Positions 35,657-44,767 of a stretch of DNA of 64,000 nt are shown here, piece after piece. Every line of letters begins with the position of its first letter. The first letter of the stretch is position 1. The position numbers and the translations under genes were made by a program. The notes under the pieces were generated by a model. It was not told the DNA's origin and did no database searches. It saw only the letters and a program-made list of their open reading frames with translations. Source of the DNA: Accumulibacter sp964420975 (GTDB lineage Bacteria; Pseudomonadota; Gammaproteobacteria; Burkholderiales; Rhodocyclaceae); assembly GCA_964420975.1 (NCBI GenBank), contig CAYQVH010000014.1, positions 1 through 64,000 of the forward strand. The letters run 5' to 3'.

Positions 35657-35854
35657 GATCTGGAGTCTACACGTCGTTGGCCGGTGGTGACGCGCAGCGC
35701 GCGCAAGCCTCGGCGTATGGCGCCCGCGCGAGACTGGCAACCGTTAGATTGGATGGTCAATTGATTCTCCGCGCGGAGCCGCTTGGCGCTTGGCGGCGGA
35801 ACGAGAAAGCGACCGCCCGCATTGCTCGCGCGGCGGATGGCAGTCAAGGACGTA

Positions 35855-36619
35855 ATGGCTGAAATCAAGCCCCGCAAGACCCTGTTCAACCCCGAGTTGC
35901 GGCGGCGCGGGATATACGTGTTGCCCAACTTGTTTACGACGGCGGCGCTCTTTTGTGGGTTTTTCGCCGTCGTCAAAGCCATCGCGGGCAGTTTCGAGCA
36001 GTCGGCGGTGGCTATCTTCGTTGCCATGGTGCTCGACGGTCTGGACGGTCGAGTGGCTCGTATGACCCGCACACAAAGTGCGTTTGGCGCCGAATACGAC
36101 TCGCTCTCAGACATGGTTTCGTTCGGCGTCGCGCCGGCCCTGGTTACTTACGCCTGGGCCCTCAAGGACATGGGGCGACTCGGCTGGATCGCCGCTTTCA
36201 TTTACTGTGCTGGGGCAGCGTTACGCTTGGCGCGTTTCAACACCACGCTCCAGGTCAGTGATCGGCGCTTTTTTCAGGGGCTGCCGAGCCCGGCAGCGGC
36301 AGCAGTGGTGGTAGGTTTCCTGTGGGTGATGATTGACAAGCAGGTCGAAGTCGAGGACGTCAGCTGGTTGGCCTGTGGTCTGGTCATCTTCGCCGGCATC
36401 TCGATGGTGACCAGTCTGCGTTTTTACAGCTTCAAGGATATCAATCTGCGACGCAGCGTTCCCTTCTTCGCCGTCGTCGCCATTGCTCTCGCTTTCGCCG
36501 TTCTGTCCTATGATACGCCGGTGGCCTTGTTTGGCCTTTTCATCGCTTATAGCCTCTCTGGATACGTGATGGGGCTAATGCAAGTCATTCGGGCACGAAC
36601 CGCGCCGCCGGCGGTCTGA
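35855..36619 (+). CDS. pssA: CDP-diacylglycerol-serine O-phosphatidyltransferase
   Basis: A 254-residue integral membrane CDP-alcohol phosphotransferase. The signature DGLDGRVAR, then GAEYDSLSD (about 60-90), matches DGxxAR(x8)Gx3Dx3D. It makes phosphatidylserine, the precursor of phosphatidylethanolamine. The ATG at 35855 follows AAGGA; an in-frame ATG at 35837 would add six residues. The ilvC-pssA-leuA order is common in betaproteobacteria. The 198-base gap before it shows no clear promoter. Confidence 0.92.
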   Translation: MAEIKPRKTLFNPELRRRGIYVLPNLFTTAALFCGFFAVVKAIAGSFEQSAVAIFVAMVLDGLDGRVARMTRTQSAFGAEYDSLSDMVSFGVAPALVTYAWALKDMGRLGWIAAFIYCAGAALRLARFNTTLQVSDRRFFQGLPSPAAAAVVVGFLWVMIDKQVEVEDVSWLACGLVIFAGISMVTSLRFYSFKDINLRRSVPFFAVVAIALAFAVLSYDTPVALFGLFIAYSLSGYVMGLMQVIRARTAPPAV

Positions 36620-36690
36620 GATCGGCGTTCGTCGATGCTCCAATCGTCGGCGGATGCCGCCCGCCGCAGTCCACCGTCTGGAATCAGGAC

Positions 36691-38229
36691 ATGAAGGATC
36701 ATCTCGTAATCTTCGATACTACTCTGCGCGACGGCGAGCAAAGTCCGGGCGCGTCGATGACCAAGGAAGAGAAGCTTCGCGTCGCACGTCAACTGGAGCG
36801 TATGCGTGTCGACGTGATCGAGGCGGGTTTCGCCGCCGCGTCGCCGGGAGACTTCGACGCCATTCGGGCGATCGCGCGGGTGGTCAAGGGATCGACGGTC
36901 TGTTCTCTGGCGCGCGCCAACGAAAACGACATCCGTCGCGCTGGCGAGGCGGTTGCCCCGGCAGCGCGCGGGCGGATACATACGTTCATTGCGACCAGCC
37001 CCATTCACATGGAGAAGAAGCTGCGCATGTCGCCCGATCAGGTCGTCGAGGCAGCCGTGCGCGCGGTGCACTGGGCACGCGAATACACGGATGACGTCGA
37101 GTTTTCAGCGGAAGATGCCGTTCGCTCGGACGCCGATTTCCTTTGTCGTATTTTTGCAGCGGCCATCGAGGCCGGAGCGAAGACGATCAACGTGCCGGAT
37201 ACGGTTGGCTACAGCGTGCCGGCAGTGTGGGGGGAGTTGATCCGGACGCTGATCAAGCGTGTTCCGGGAGCCAGTCAGGTGGTGTGGTCCACGCATTGTC
37301 ACAACGACCTCGGGATGGCTGTGGCCAATTCGCTGTCGGCGGTACTGGCAGGCGCCCGGCAGGTTGAATGCACGATCAACGGACTCGGTGAGCGTGCGGG
37401 CAACGCGTCGTTGGAAGAAGTCGTGATGGCAGTGCGCACGCGCGGAGACATCTTTCCCGTCGAGACGAGCATCGACACGACGCAGATCGTCCCCGCGTCC
37501 AAGCTCGTGTCTCAGATTACCGGTTACCCGGTACAGCCGAACAAGGCGATCGTCGGCGCCAATGCATTCGCTCACGAGTCCGGGATACATCAGGACGGAG
37601 TACTCAAGCATCGAGAGACCTACGAGATCATGCGCGCCGAAGACGTGGGCTGGGCGCAAAACAAGCTGGTGCTCGGCAAGCACTCGGGTCGCAACGCCTT
37701 CAAGTCGCGGCTGTCGGCGCTGGGCATCGTGCTCGACAGCGAGGAATCGCTGAACGCCGCTTTCGGCCGTTTCAAGGAACTCGCGGACAAGAAGCACGAG
37801 ATCTTCGACGAAGACCTGCAAGCGTTGATCTCCGACGACGAGCTGGCGCCGACGAATGAGTATTACAAGCTCGCCTACTCGCGGGTTTGCTCGGAAACGG
37901 GCGAGACGCCGGCTGCCGACGTCATACTGATTGTCGGCGGAGTCGAGAAGAAGGCTTCCGGCGTCGGCAGTGGACCGGTAGACGCGACGTTCAAGGCCAT
38001 CGAGTCGATCGCAACCAGCGGCGCGCAACTTCTCCTCTACTCGGTGAATGCCATCACGACCGGCACGGACGCGCAAGGCGAAGTCACCGTTCGCCTGGCC
38101 AGTGGTAGTCGTGTGGTCAATGGCAACGGGGCGGATACGGATATCGTCATTGCGTCGGCCAAAGCCTACCTCAATGCGCTGAACAAGCTGCAGTTCCCGG
38201 ATCGCGTCGATCCCCAAGGCGACGTCTGA
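36691..38229 (+). CDS. leuA: 2-isopropylmalate synthase
   Basis: A 512-residue enzyme. The catalytic barrel opens with VIFDTTLRDGEQSPGASM (metal-binding Asp, residues 6-23) and has the metal His pair in THCHNDLGMAVANS (about 203-216) and GANAFAHESGIHQDG (about 290). The C-terminal LeuA dimerisation domain (about 390-505) carries leucine feedback. It condenses acetyl-CoA with 2-ketoisovalerate. Confidence 0.97.
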   Translation: MKDHLVIFDTTLRDGEQSPGASMTKEEKLRVARQLERMRVDVIEAGFAAASPGDFDAIRAIARVVKGSTVCSLARANENDIRRAGEAVAPAARGRIHTFIATSPIHMEKKLRMSPDQVVEAAVRAVHWAREYTDDVEFSAEDAVRSDADFLCRIFAAAIEAGAKTINVPDTVGYSVPAVWGELIRTLIKRVPGASQVVWSTHCHNDLGMAVANSLSAVLAGARQVECTINGLGERAGNASLEEVVMAVRTRGDIFPVETSIDTTQIVPASKLVSQITGYPVQPNKAIVGANAFAHESGIHQDGVLKHRETYEIMRAEDVGWAQNKLVLGKHSGRNAFKSRLSALGIVLDSEESLNAAFGRFKELADKKHEIFDEDLQALISDDELAPTNEYYKLAYSRVCSETGETPAADVILIVGGVEKKASGVGSGPVDATFKAIESIATSGAQLLLYSVNAITTGTDAQGEVTVRLASGSRVVNGNGADTDIVIASAKAYLNALNKLQFPDRVDPQGDV

Positions 38230-38235
38230 CGCGGG

Positions 38236-38583
38236 TTAGCCACGCGTCGGCCGCGTGGCTCGGGCATAAGCGACGGCAGCGCAAAAGAAGGTCAGCGCGA
38301 GAATGGTTTCGGCCGTTGCCAACCACTGGGCGGGACCGCTTTCGGTGGTGCCACGCACGACACCTTCTGCGAAATAGAAGAGAATCAGCATCGAAGCCCA
38401 CTGGTAGGTATAGCGACGGCCGTGCAGGACGCCGCGCAGCGGTATCAGGAGTGGCAGGCATTTGAGGACCCACCAGGAACCGCCGCTGCGTAGGGGTGCC
38501 AGTCGTAGTTCCCAGGCCAGGCAGACGAAGATCAATGTGATCAGGCTGGCACAGGCAACGAGATAAACACTGCGCGTACTCAT
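38236..38583 (-). CDS. DUF2069-family membrane protein
   Basis: A 115-residue protein with four hydrophobic helices. The central QWASMLILFYFAEGVVRG (about residues 60-78) is the conserved part of DUF2069. Function is unknown. It overlaps the wrbA stop by four bases (ATGA), a pairing seen in many proteobacteria. A hairpin (38238-38246 with 38252-38260, perfect 9-base arms, no T-run) covers its 3' end, six bases from the convergent leuA stop. Confidence 0.87.
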   Translation of the reverse strand: MSTRSVYLVACASLITLIFVCLAWELRLAPLRSGGSWWVLKCLPLLIPLRGVLHGRRYTYQWASMLILFYFAEGVVRGTTESGPAQWLATAETILALTFFCAAVAYARATRPTRG

Positions 38584-39170
38584 GCCGCGAGTCGGAGAGC
38601 GATCGTCGCCAGTCGTCGTCCCTGAGCGAACGCGAGGCGGCGTTCCTCGTCGGTCAGCGTGGGATCCCCGCCAACGCCGGCAAGGTGGCTGGCACCATAC
38701 GGAGTGCCGCCGCTGCGCGTGCTGGTAAGCGCGGATTCGCTGTAGGGCAGGCCGACCACCAGCATGCCGTGGTGCAACAGCGGCAGCATCATCGACAACA
38801 GCGTACTCTCCTGTCCGCCATGGGCGCTGGCGCTTGAGGTGAAAACGCAAGCCGGCTTGCCGACCAACGTTCCATGCGACCATTCGGCGGCGGTGCTGTC
38901 CCAAAAGTACTTCATGGCTGCTGCCATGTTGCCAAAGCGTGTCGGGCTGCCGAGCGCCAGGCCAATGCAATCGACGAGATCGGCGGCTTCGACGTAAGGT
39001 GCGCCATCCGTTGGAATCGCGGGCTCGGTGGCCGTACATAGCGGCGAAACTCCCGGCACCGTACGCAAGCGCGCACTTGCCCCGGTGGAGTCGATGCCAC
39101 GTGCGATCTGCTGTGCGAGGGCGCGTACCGAGCCCCGATGGCTGTAGTAAAGCACGAGAATGTCGGCCAT
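38580..39170 (-). CDS. wrbA: WrbA-type flavodoxin-like NAD(P)H:quinone oxidoreductase
   Basis: A 196-residue flavoprotein. The FMN phosphate loop is LYYSHRGSVRALAQQI (residues 7-22); GSPTRFGNMAAAMKYFWD (about 75) and the SSASAHGGQESTLLSMM block (about 113) are WrbA signatures. These enzymes reduce quinones by two electrons to limit oxidative stress. Its start is 21 bases from the divergent yihY-like gene. Confidence 0.9.
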   Translation of the reverse strand: MADILVLYYSHRGSVRALAQQIARGIDSTGASARLRTVPGVSPLCTATEPAIPTDGAPYVEAADLVDCIGLALGSPTRFGNMAAAMKYFWDSTAAEWSHGTLVGKPACVFTSSASAHGGQESTLLSMMLPLLHHGMLVVGLPYSESALTSTRSGGTPYGASHLAGVGGDPTLTDEERRLAFAQGRRLATIALRLAA

Positions 39171-39176
39171 CGCGGT

Positions 39177-39182
39177 ATTATA
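39177..39182 (-). promoter_or_regulatory. Perfect -10 box six bases before the wrbA ATG
   Basis: On the minus strand TATAAT (39182 to 39177) is followed by six bases and then the wrbA start codon. Transcription would start at or next to the A of ATG, giving a leaderless mRNA. The -35 region lies in the yihY-like gene and does not match well. Confidence 0.35.
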
Positions 39183-39191
39183 GGGAATCCC

Positions 39192-40016
39192 ATGCGCTCT
39201 CTTCGTCTACCTTGGCGGCGCTTCCTGGCGCGTATCGCAAGTCGCTTCGTCGAGGAGAGATTCGACCAGATCAGTGCCAGCCTCGCCTTTACGACGCTGA
39301 TGTCGCTCGTGCCTCTGGTTGCGGTCGTGCTTAGCATTGTCGCACGCGTTCCCGTCTTTCCCGGAATGGTCGATCAGCTCGCACAGTTTCTTGCCCGTAG
39401 CTTGCTGCCAGAACGCAGTGCGGGAATGATCATCGACCACGTCCTGCAGTTCTCGCAGCAGGCGAGCAATGTGACTGCCGTCGGCTCGCTGGTTCTAATC
39501 GCGACCGTCGCCATGCTCTTGCTCAGCATCGAGCGCGCCTTCAATCACGTTTGGTCGGTTGCGGAGACGCGTCCGTGGTGGCATCGGCTGCGCTTGTTCT
39601 CGGCGCTCGTGGCGCTCTGGCCGTTGCTGATCGGCACCGTCATCCTCGCCATTTCGTATGCCGTGACGACGTCTCTCGGTCTGCTTGACGAGCCGCCGTG
39701 GCTTCGGCGCCTGCTCTTTCGGGGACTTGGTCTAATGGTGGTGAGCCTGTTTCTTGGCGGCCTCTACTACGTCATGCCAAACACCCGGGTCGCCTCGCGC
39801 GACGCGGCATGGGCGGGGTTGGTCGCAGCCCTGGGCTTTCATTTCCTGCAGAAATGCTTCGAACTGTATCTCGCCAACTTTCCGTCTTACGCCGTTGTCT
39901 ACGGCGCTTTCGCGACGGTGCCGCTGTTTCTGCTCTGGCTGTACCTGTCGTGGGCCGTCGTTCTACTCGGCGCTTTGGTCGCGGCGACGCTGCCCGAGTT
40001 TCGAAGGCGCCCGTGA
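39192..40016 (+). CDS. YihY/BrkB-family membrane protein
   Basis: A 274-residue inner-membrane protein with about six helices. RFDQISASLAFTTLMSLVPL (residues 24-43) and the LPNTRV-type motif VMPNTRVASRDAAWAGLVAA (about 195) identify the YihY/BrkB (formerly ribonuclease BN) family. Molecular function is unclear; the old RNase BN assignment was withdrawn. The ATG at 39192 is chosen over upstream starts that lie inside wrbA. Confidence 0.9.
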   Translation: MRSLRLPWRRFLARIASRFVEERFDQISASLAFTTLMSLVPLVAVVLSIVARVPVFPGMVDQLAQFLARSLLPERSAGMIIDHVLQFSQQASNVTAVGSLVLIATVAMLLLSIERAFNHVWSVAETRPWWHRLRLFSALVALWPLLIGTVILAISYAVTTSLGLLDEPPWLRRLLFRGLGLMVVSLFLGGLYYVMPNTRVASRDAAWAGLVAALGFHFLQKCFELYLANFPSYAVVYGAFATVPLFLLWLYLSWAVVLLGALVAATLPEFRRRP

Positions 40017-40033
40017 TCGGCGATGCGGCCCGC

Positions 40034-41554
40034 CTAGAGCGGGTTGTCGTCAGGCTCGATACTCAGGATGTCGACCGTTCCCGTCTGCTCGTCGACATGG
40101 GTGCGCTTTACCTCGCGCACGATCAGATTTTCCTGTTCGATCACCAGTACGAGCTTGTTTCGCTGTGCGGGCAAGGTTCCCGCGGCGACAACCAGTAACT
40201 GACTGGCGCGCAGAAGCGGGATTTCAGGCAACACAAGAACTCGCAAGTGCTCTGTCCCGGCCTTCTCGGAAGGCTGGGCAATCACCGCGGGTACTGCCTT
40301 CGGTCCAAGAATCTGCAGGCCGAGTTCGAGGTGCTCGGGGTTCTCCGAGACGGCCCAACGGACGAGACAGACTTGCCAATTCTGTTCGCTGCCCGTGCGA
40401 ACGGCCACTACGTTGCCAACCGAGAGCGTGCCGGTCTTTCCGGCAACGTGCATCACCGCGTAGCCTTCGGGGCTCTCGTTGGTGATCATCCAGGTCGACA
40501 GGTCGAGGCTGTTCGCCGCTTCGTTCTGGCACAAGTGCCAGAGGTCGTCGATTCCGCTGCTAAGGACGGTGCGATGGTTCTGTCGTCGGCGTTGAAAACG
40601 ACGTTTGCCCGTGTCGGTCCAGCGACTTGCGAGTCGGCGGAGAACGCCCAGTCCTGCCGGCGTGTCGGCGTACTCGGGCAGGCCGACTGCTTGCGCCGGC
40701 GTTCCCCGTTCGAGTTCGGCAATCTGGCTGCGGAGCAGGCGGGTTAGCCGGCCGCACGAGAAACCGTCGAGCGACATCGCCGGCGGCGCGAGTTTATGGG
40801 CGCACGACACCGCGGGCGCGTCGCGTTGCCGGTCAATCCAGAACGTTCCGGGGGCTACCGCGGCCGCCGCTGAAATCGGCTCCAGCTCGTCAGCGAAACG
40901 ATCGAAGTAGGCGGCGAGAAACAGTACTTGCCGCGCGGTCAGCGAAGCGGGATGGGCACAGCCGAGGAGCAGAGCTGCGTTGTAGATGCGCTGGGCGTGG
41001 TGTGAGGCACTCGGAGGAACAAAATGATGCAGTCTTTGCAACCGTGCGCTGGCAAAGGTTTGGTGCAACTGCTGCCAGACACCCGATCGCGCTGGCGAGG
41101 CAATCAAATGACTGACCATGAGTTGCTGCGCCAAGGCGTTGATCGCGCGCCAAAGCGTGAGGTCAAGCGAGATGGGCGGGGACGGAGGGAGCGCCTGGCC
41201 CGTCGTTTGCACCATTGCCAACGTGTCGTCGGCAAGCATTTGCAGGAGATCGAGCAGGCTGCGGACGACCCGTCGCGATTTCCCCGGAATCGGCAGGCTG
41301 AGGTCAGCCAGGGACGGTAGCAGGCGGTCAATGACGGCCATGCTGCGTTGGTATAAGCCATCCAGCGCACGCGCGCGCTGCGCCAGCGTGCCGTCAACCT
41401 CGCGCAGAGCCTTCAGGTTGGCGCGTAGCAAAGGGAGCTCGTCGGTCGGTAGCGGTGCCGGCGGTTCGCTGAGCCATTGTAGTATGGTGTGAATGCCAGA
41501 ATGCCGGGCAACCGCACCGCCTGGTTCGGACGCAGTGAAATTGGGGTTGGTCAT
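40034..41554 (-). CDS. Large cytoplasmic protein with PilZ-like C-terminal region
   Basis: A 506-residue protein, mostly helical, without membrane segments. The region at about 345-430 (WMITNESPEGYAVMHVAGK, VGNVVAVRTGSEQNWQVCLVRW, LELGLQILGPKAV) resembles a PilZ-type beta-barrel, including a Asn/Ser-x-S-x-x-G element, but the upstream RxxxR motif that binds cyclic di-GMP is not clearly present. Function is unknown. It is monocistronic, convergent with yihY and divergent from rpsP. Confidence 0.65.
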   Translation of the reverse strand: MTNPNFTASEPGGAVARHSGIHTILQWLSEPPAPLPTDELPLLRANLKALREVDGTLAQRARALDGLYQRSMAVIDRLLPSLADLSLPIPGKSRRVVRSLLDLLQMLADDTLAMVQTTGQALPPSPPISLDLTLWRAINALAQQLMVSHLIASPARSGVWQQLHQTFASARLQRLHHFVPPSASHHAQRIYNAALLLGCAHPASLTARQVLFLAAYFDRFADELEPISAAAAVAPGTFWIDRQRDAPAVSCAHKLAPPAMSLDGFSCGRLTRLLRSQIAELERGTPAQAVGLPEYADTPAGLGVLRRLASRWTDTGKRRFQRRRQNHRTVLSSGIDDLWHLCQNEAANSLDLSTWMITNESPEGYAVMHVAGKTGTLSVGNVVAVRTGSEQNWQVCLVRWAVSENPEHLELGLQILGPKAVPAVIAQPSEKAGTEHLRVLVLPEIPLLRASQLLVVAAGTLPAQRNKLVLVIEQENLIVREVKRTHVDEQTGTVDILSIEPDDNPL

Positions 41555-41833
41555 CAGCCTACCTGTTGGCGTAGTCCTGCTTCGTAAGACTCAGTGTCAT
41601 CGCATAAACGATCTTCGTCGGCAAGGCGCCGATCGCCCCGCCAGGGCTCCATGAAATCAACGCCTTGGCTCTCGGCCGCCGATGACGCGATTATAACTGC
41701 CCGGTTATCGCGGTGGCCAGAACGCTGGTGCGGGGCGATGTCTGGCACGGCAGTACGCGGCGCGAGATCCGTTTCTCGACGATCGCCATTTTCTGCTACA
41801 CTGCGCCCTTGTTTCAGACTTGGCTAGACTATC

Positions 41834-42085
41834 ATGGTTGTCATTCGCTTGGCCCGTGGCGGCGCGAAAAAGCGTCCTTTCTACAACATGGTTGTTGCCG
41901 ACGTCCGGGCACGTCGTGACGGGCGCTTCATCGAGCGCATTGGCTATTACAACCCGCTGGCTTCCGAGAGCGAGCCAGGGCTCTATGTTGCCGCCGATCG
42001 ATTGACCTACTGGCAGCAACAGGGCGCACAGCCGTCACCGACCGTCGCTCGCTTGCTCAAGCAGGCGGCGAAGGCCGCTTCCTGA
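41834..42085 (+). CDS. rpsP: 30S ribosomal protein S16
   Basis: An 83-residue S16 beginning MVVIRLARGGAKKRPFYNMV, the invariant N-terminus. First gene of rpsP-rimM-trmD-rplS. The ATG has no strong Shine-Dalgarno site. In the 279 bases upstream, TACACT near 41797 could be a -10 box, without a clear -35. Confidence 0.97.
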   Translation: MVVIRLARGGAKKRPFYNMVVADVRARRDGRFIERIGYYNPLASESEPGLYVAADRLTYWQQQGAQPSPTVARLLKQAAKAAS

Positions 42086-42116
42086 ATGGCGCGGCGCGGT
42101 GTCGGTGTAGTCACCG

Positions 42117-42662
42117 GTGAGCGCCGCTGACCCGACGTGCGCGCCGTTAGCCGATATCGTCGTTCTCGGTAGGATCGTATCGCCTTACGGGGTGCGCGGC
42201 GCGGTAAAGGTCTTCCCGTTTGCCGACGATCCTGAAGCATGGTCCGCACTGCCTTGCTGGTGGTTCGGTAACGACGGTGACGATCCCGCGTCGTGGCGAA
42301 AAGGGACTCTCGTCAGAACTTGGCTTCAGAAGCCGCTGATTATCGCCGAGATCGCTTCGATTGCCGATAGAACCGCCGCCGAAGCGGCCCGTGGTCTGCT
42401 AGTTGGCGTGCCGCGGGCGTGCCTGCCGGAGACGGCGCCCGGCGAGTACTACTGGGATGACCTCGTCGGGTTGGCGGTCGAGAATACGCGCGGCGAACGC
42501 TTGGGCAAGGTCGTTGGTTTGCTCGATACGCCCGCCAATTCGGTGCTTCGAGTCGGCGATGAATGCGGCGGCGAGCGTTTGCTGCCGTTTGTCGCGGCGG
42601 TTGTTCTCGAAGTCGATCTGAGAGCGAGGACCGTCCGCGTCGAATGGGAGGCAGACTGGTGA
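42117..42662 (+). CDS. rimM: Ribosome maturation factor RimM
   Basis: A 181-residue RimM: N-terminal domain with VVLGRIVSPYGVRGAVKVFPF (about 15-35) and C-terminal PRC-barrel with PGEYYWDDLVGLAVENTRGE (about 107). It binds S19 and helps mature the 30S head. The start is a GTG at 42117 with a weak binding site. The stop overlaps the trmD start. Confidence 0.95.
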   Translation: MSAADPTCAPLADIVVLGRIVSPYGVRGAVKVFPFADDPEAWSALPCWWFGNDGDDPASWRKGTLVRTWLQKPLIIAEIASIADRTAAEAARGLLVGVPRACLPETAPGEYYWDDLVGLAVENTRGERLGKVVGLLDTPANSVLRVGDECGGERLLPFVAAVVLEVDLRARTVRVEWEADW

Positions 42663-43465
42663 CCGTGGGCGAGGAAGATCGGTCGACTGGCGGACCGCTG
42701 ATCGTCGACGTGCTGACCTTGTTCCCGGAGATGTTTTCCGCGTTGACCCAGTCGGGAGTCAGTGCCAGGGCGCTGGCCGCCGGCTATTGGCGTTTGAAAC
42801 TTTGGAACCCGCGTGCGTTTACCGAGGATCGGCATCGGACCGTCGATGACCGTCCTTACGGCGGTGGGCCAGGAATGGTGATGCGCGTCGAACCGCTGGA
42901 GGCGGCGATTGCGGCCGCTCGCCAACACCAGCAGGCGATGGACGGTGTCGGTAGTCGAGTTATTTGTCTGTCGCCTCAGGGCGCCGTGCTGACGCATCGG
43001 CGGGTGCTTCAGCTGGCACAGGAGAAGACGCCGCTGATCCTGGTTTGTGGTCGTTACGAAGGAATTGACGAGCGTCTACTGGAAGCGAGTGTCGATGAAG
43101 AGTTATCGCTGGGCGATTTCGTCCTTTCTGGCGGGGAGATTCCGGCGATGGCCCTGATCGACGCGGTCGTCAGGCAGCTACCGGGGGTCCTCAACGACGC
43201 CCAATCGGCAGAGCAGGATTCTTTTGTCGCCGGATTGCTCGACTGTCCGCACTACACGCGACCCGAAGAGTATCGCGGGCGGCGGGTGCCGGAGGTCCTG
43301 TTGTCCGGTCATCATGAGGAAATTCGGCGCTGGCGCCTGCAACAGGCGCTCGGCCGGACGTGGCAGCGACGTCCCGAGTTGTTGGCGGGACGGCGTTTGT
43401 CGGTATCGGAAACGCAACTCCTGGCGCAGTATCAGGAGCAATGCGGTCAGCATAACAACAGGTGA
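42659..43465 (+). CDS. trmD: tRNA (guanine-N1-)-methyltransferase
   Basis: A 268-residue SPOUT methyltransferase that makes m1G37 to prevent frameshifting. The trefoil-knot motifs are RPYGGGPGMVM (about 61), LVCGRYEGIDERLLE (about 125) and LSLGDFVLSGGEIPAM (about 146). The start is a GTG overlapping the rimM stop (GTGA), giving an N-terminal extension of about 15 residues before IVDVLTLFPEMF. Confidence 0.96.
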   Translation: MTVGEEDRSTGGPLIVDVLTLFPEMFSALTQSGVSARALAAGYWRLKLWNPRAFTEDRHRTVDDRPYGGGPGMVMRVEPLEAAIAAARQHQQAMDGVGSRVICLSPQGAVLTHRRVLQLAQEKTPLILVCGRYEGIDERLLEASVDEELSLGDFVLSGGEIPAMALIDAVVRQLPGVLNDAQSAEQDSFVAGLLDCPHYTRPEEYRGRRVPEVLLSGHHEEIRRWRLQQALGRTWQRRPELLAGRRLSVSETQLLAQYQEQCGQHNNR

Positions 43466-43488
43466 ATGGTCTGACTGGAGTGTACGGA

Positions 43489-43854
43489 ATGAATCTGATC
43501 GAACAGCTTGAAAAAGAGGAAATTGCTCGTCTGGGCAAAGTGATTCCGGAGTTTGGACCGGGCGACACGGTGGTTGTCCAGGTCAAGGTCAAGGAAGGCG
43601 CCCGCGAGCGGCTGCAAGCTTACGAGGGGGTCGTGATTGCAAAACGCAATCGTGGCTTGAACTCGAGCTTTATCGTGCGCAAGGTGTCGGCGGGCGAGGG
43701 AGTCGAACGCACGTTCCAGACGTATTCGCCACTGGTCGCGTCGATCGAAGTCAAACGTCGTGGCGACGTTCGCCGCGCCAAACTCTATTACTTGCGTCAG
43801 CGTTCCGGGAAATCGGCACGTATCAAGGAGAAGCTCACTCGCAAACAGCGCTAA
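43489..43854 (+). CDS. rplS: 50S ribosomal protein L19
   Basis: A 121-residue L19 (MNLIEQLEKEEIARLGKVIP) with the KVKEGARERLQAYEGVVIA block near residue 36. It lies at the 30S-50S interface. The ATG at 43489 has GGAG nine bases upstream; an in-frame start at 43462 would add a non-conserved stretch. Confidence 0.97.
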   Translation: MNLIEQLEKEEIARLGKVIPEFGPGDTVVVQVKVKEGARERLQAYEGVVIAKRNRGLNSSFIVRKVSAGEGVERTFQTYSPLVASIEVKRRGDVRRAKLYYLRQRSGKSARIKEKLTRKQR

Positions 43855-43890
43855 CCCAGGGCGAGGGTCATCGCTCCGGGAAGCGCGGCG

Positions 43891-44727
43891 TCAGGCTAGG
43901 GTTGCCGCGTCGGGCGCCGGAGCGCGCTTGTCCTTTTCGATCAGCGCGTACGCCGAGTGATTGTGTATCGACTCGAAGTTCTCCGATTCGATGACATAGG
44001 CGTCGATCCTCGTTTCGCGATTGAGGCGTGCGGCGACGTCGCGGACCATGTCCTCGACGAATTTTGGATGGTCGTAGGCGCGTTCAGTCACGTACTTTTC
44101 GTCGGGACGCTTGAGCAGGCCGTAGAGTTCGCACGAGGCTTCGCTTTCGACGAACTGTACGAGTTCCTCGATCCACAGGTGCTGGTTGATGAGGACCGTG
44201 ACCGTAACTTGCGAACGCTGGTTGTGCGCTCCGCGCTCGGAAATCTCCTTTGAACACGGGCACAGACTGGTCACTGGCACCGCGACCTTGATCGTCGATT
44301 CGATGCGACCGCGGGTGATCTCGCCAGTCAGCGTGACGTCGTAATCCATCAGGCTCTGCACGCCGGAGACCGGTGCTGCCTTGTTGATGAAATAGGGGAA
44401 GTTCATCTCGATGTGGCCGGTCTCGGCCTCCAGGCGCTCAACCATTTCCTGCAGCATGACGGGAAAATTCTCGACCGAAATCTCCCGTTCATGGCTGTTC
44501 AGTATTTCCACAAAGCGGGACATGTGAGTTCCCTTGAAGTTGTGCGGCAGGCCGACGTACATGTTGAACAAGGCGATCGTGTGCTGCACGCCGCCGGATC
44601 GGTCGCGTACCTTCACCGGATGGCGAATCGCCTTGATGCCCACCTTGTTGATCGCCAGTCGGCGGGTGTCGGCCAAGCCCTGCACGTCGATCATCGGCGG
44701 CGTGTGCGGGCGTTCGGGTGCGTTCAT
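43891..44727 (-). CDS. folE2: GTP cyclohydrolase FolE2 (type IB)
   Basis: A 278-residue FolE2 of the COG1469 family. The metal-binding region VPVTSLCPCSKEISERGAHN (about 149-168) contains the active-site Cys and the downstream His. It converts GTP to 7,8-dihydroneopterin triphosphate for folate (and queuosine) and works with metals other than zinc, so it often backs up FolE. CAGGAGAAG precedes the ATG. It follows dxs by 40 bases. Confidence 0.94.
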   Translation of the reverse strand: MNAPERPHTPPMIDVQGLADTRRLAINKVGIKAIRHPVKVRDRSGGVQHTIALFNMYVGLPHNFKGTHMSRFVEILNSHEREISVENFPVMLQEMVERLEAETGHIEMNFPYFINKAAPVSGVQSLMDYDVTLTGEITRGRIESTIKVAVPVTSLCPCSKEISERGAHNQRSQVTVTVLINQHLWIEELVQFVESEASCELYGLLKRPDEKYVTERAYDHPKFVEDMVRDVAARLNRETRIDAYVIESENFESIHNHSAYALIEKDKRAPAPDAATLA

Positions 44728-44767
44728 GGCTTCTCCTGTTGGCTGGGTTGCCGTGCCGCGGCAGCGC

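Noticed and set aside
32690..35740. Open frame of 1016 codons on the minus strand
   Set aside because: It lies antisense to ilvI, ilvH and ilvC, has no recognisable domain, and its composition is what the GC-rich codon use of those genes produces on the opposite strand.
37105..38217. Open frame of 370 codons on the minus strand
   Set aside because: It is antisense to leuA, with no family resemblance.
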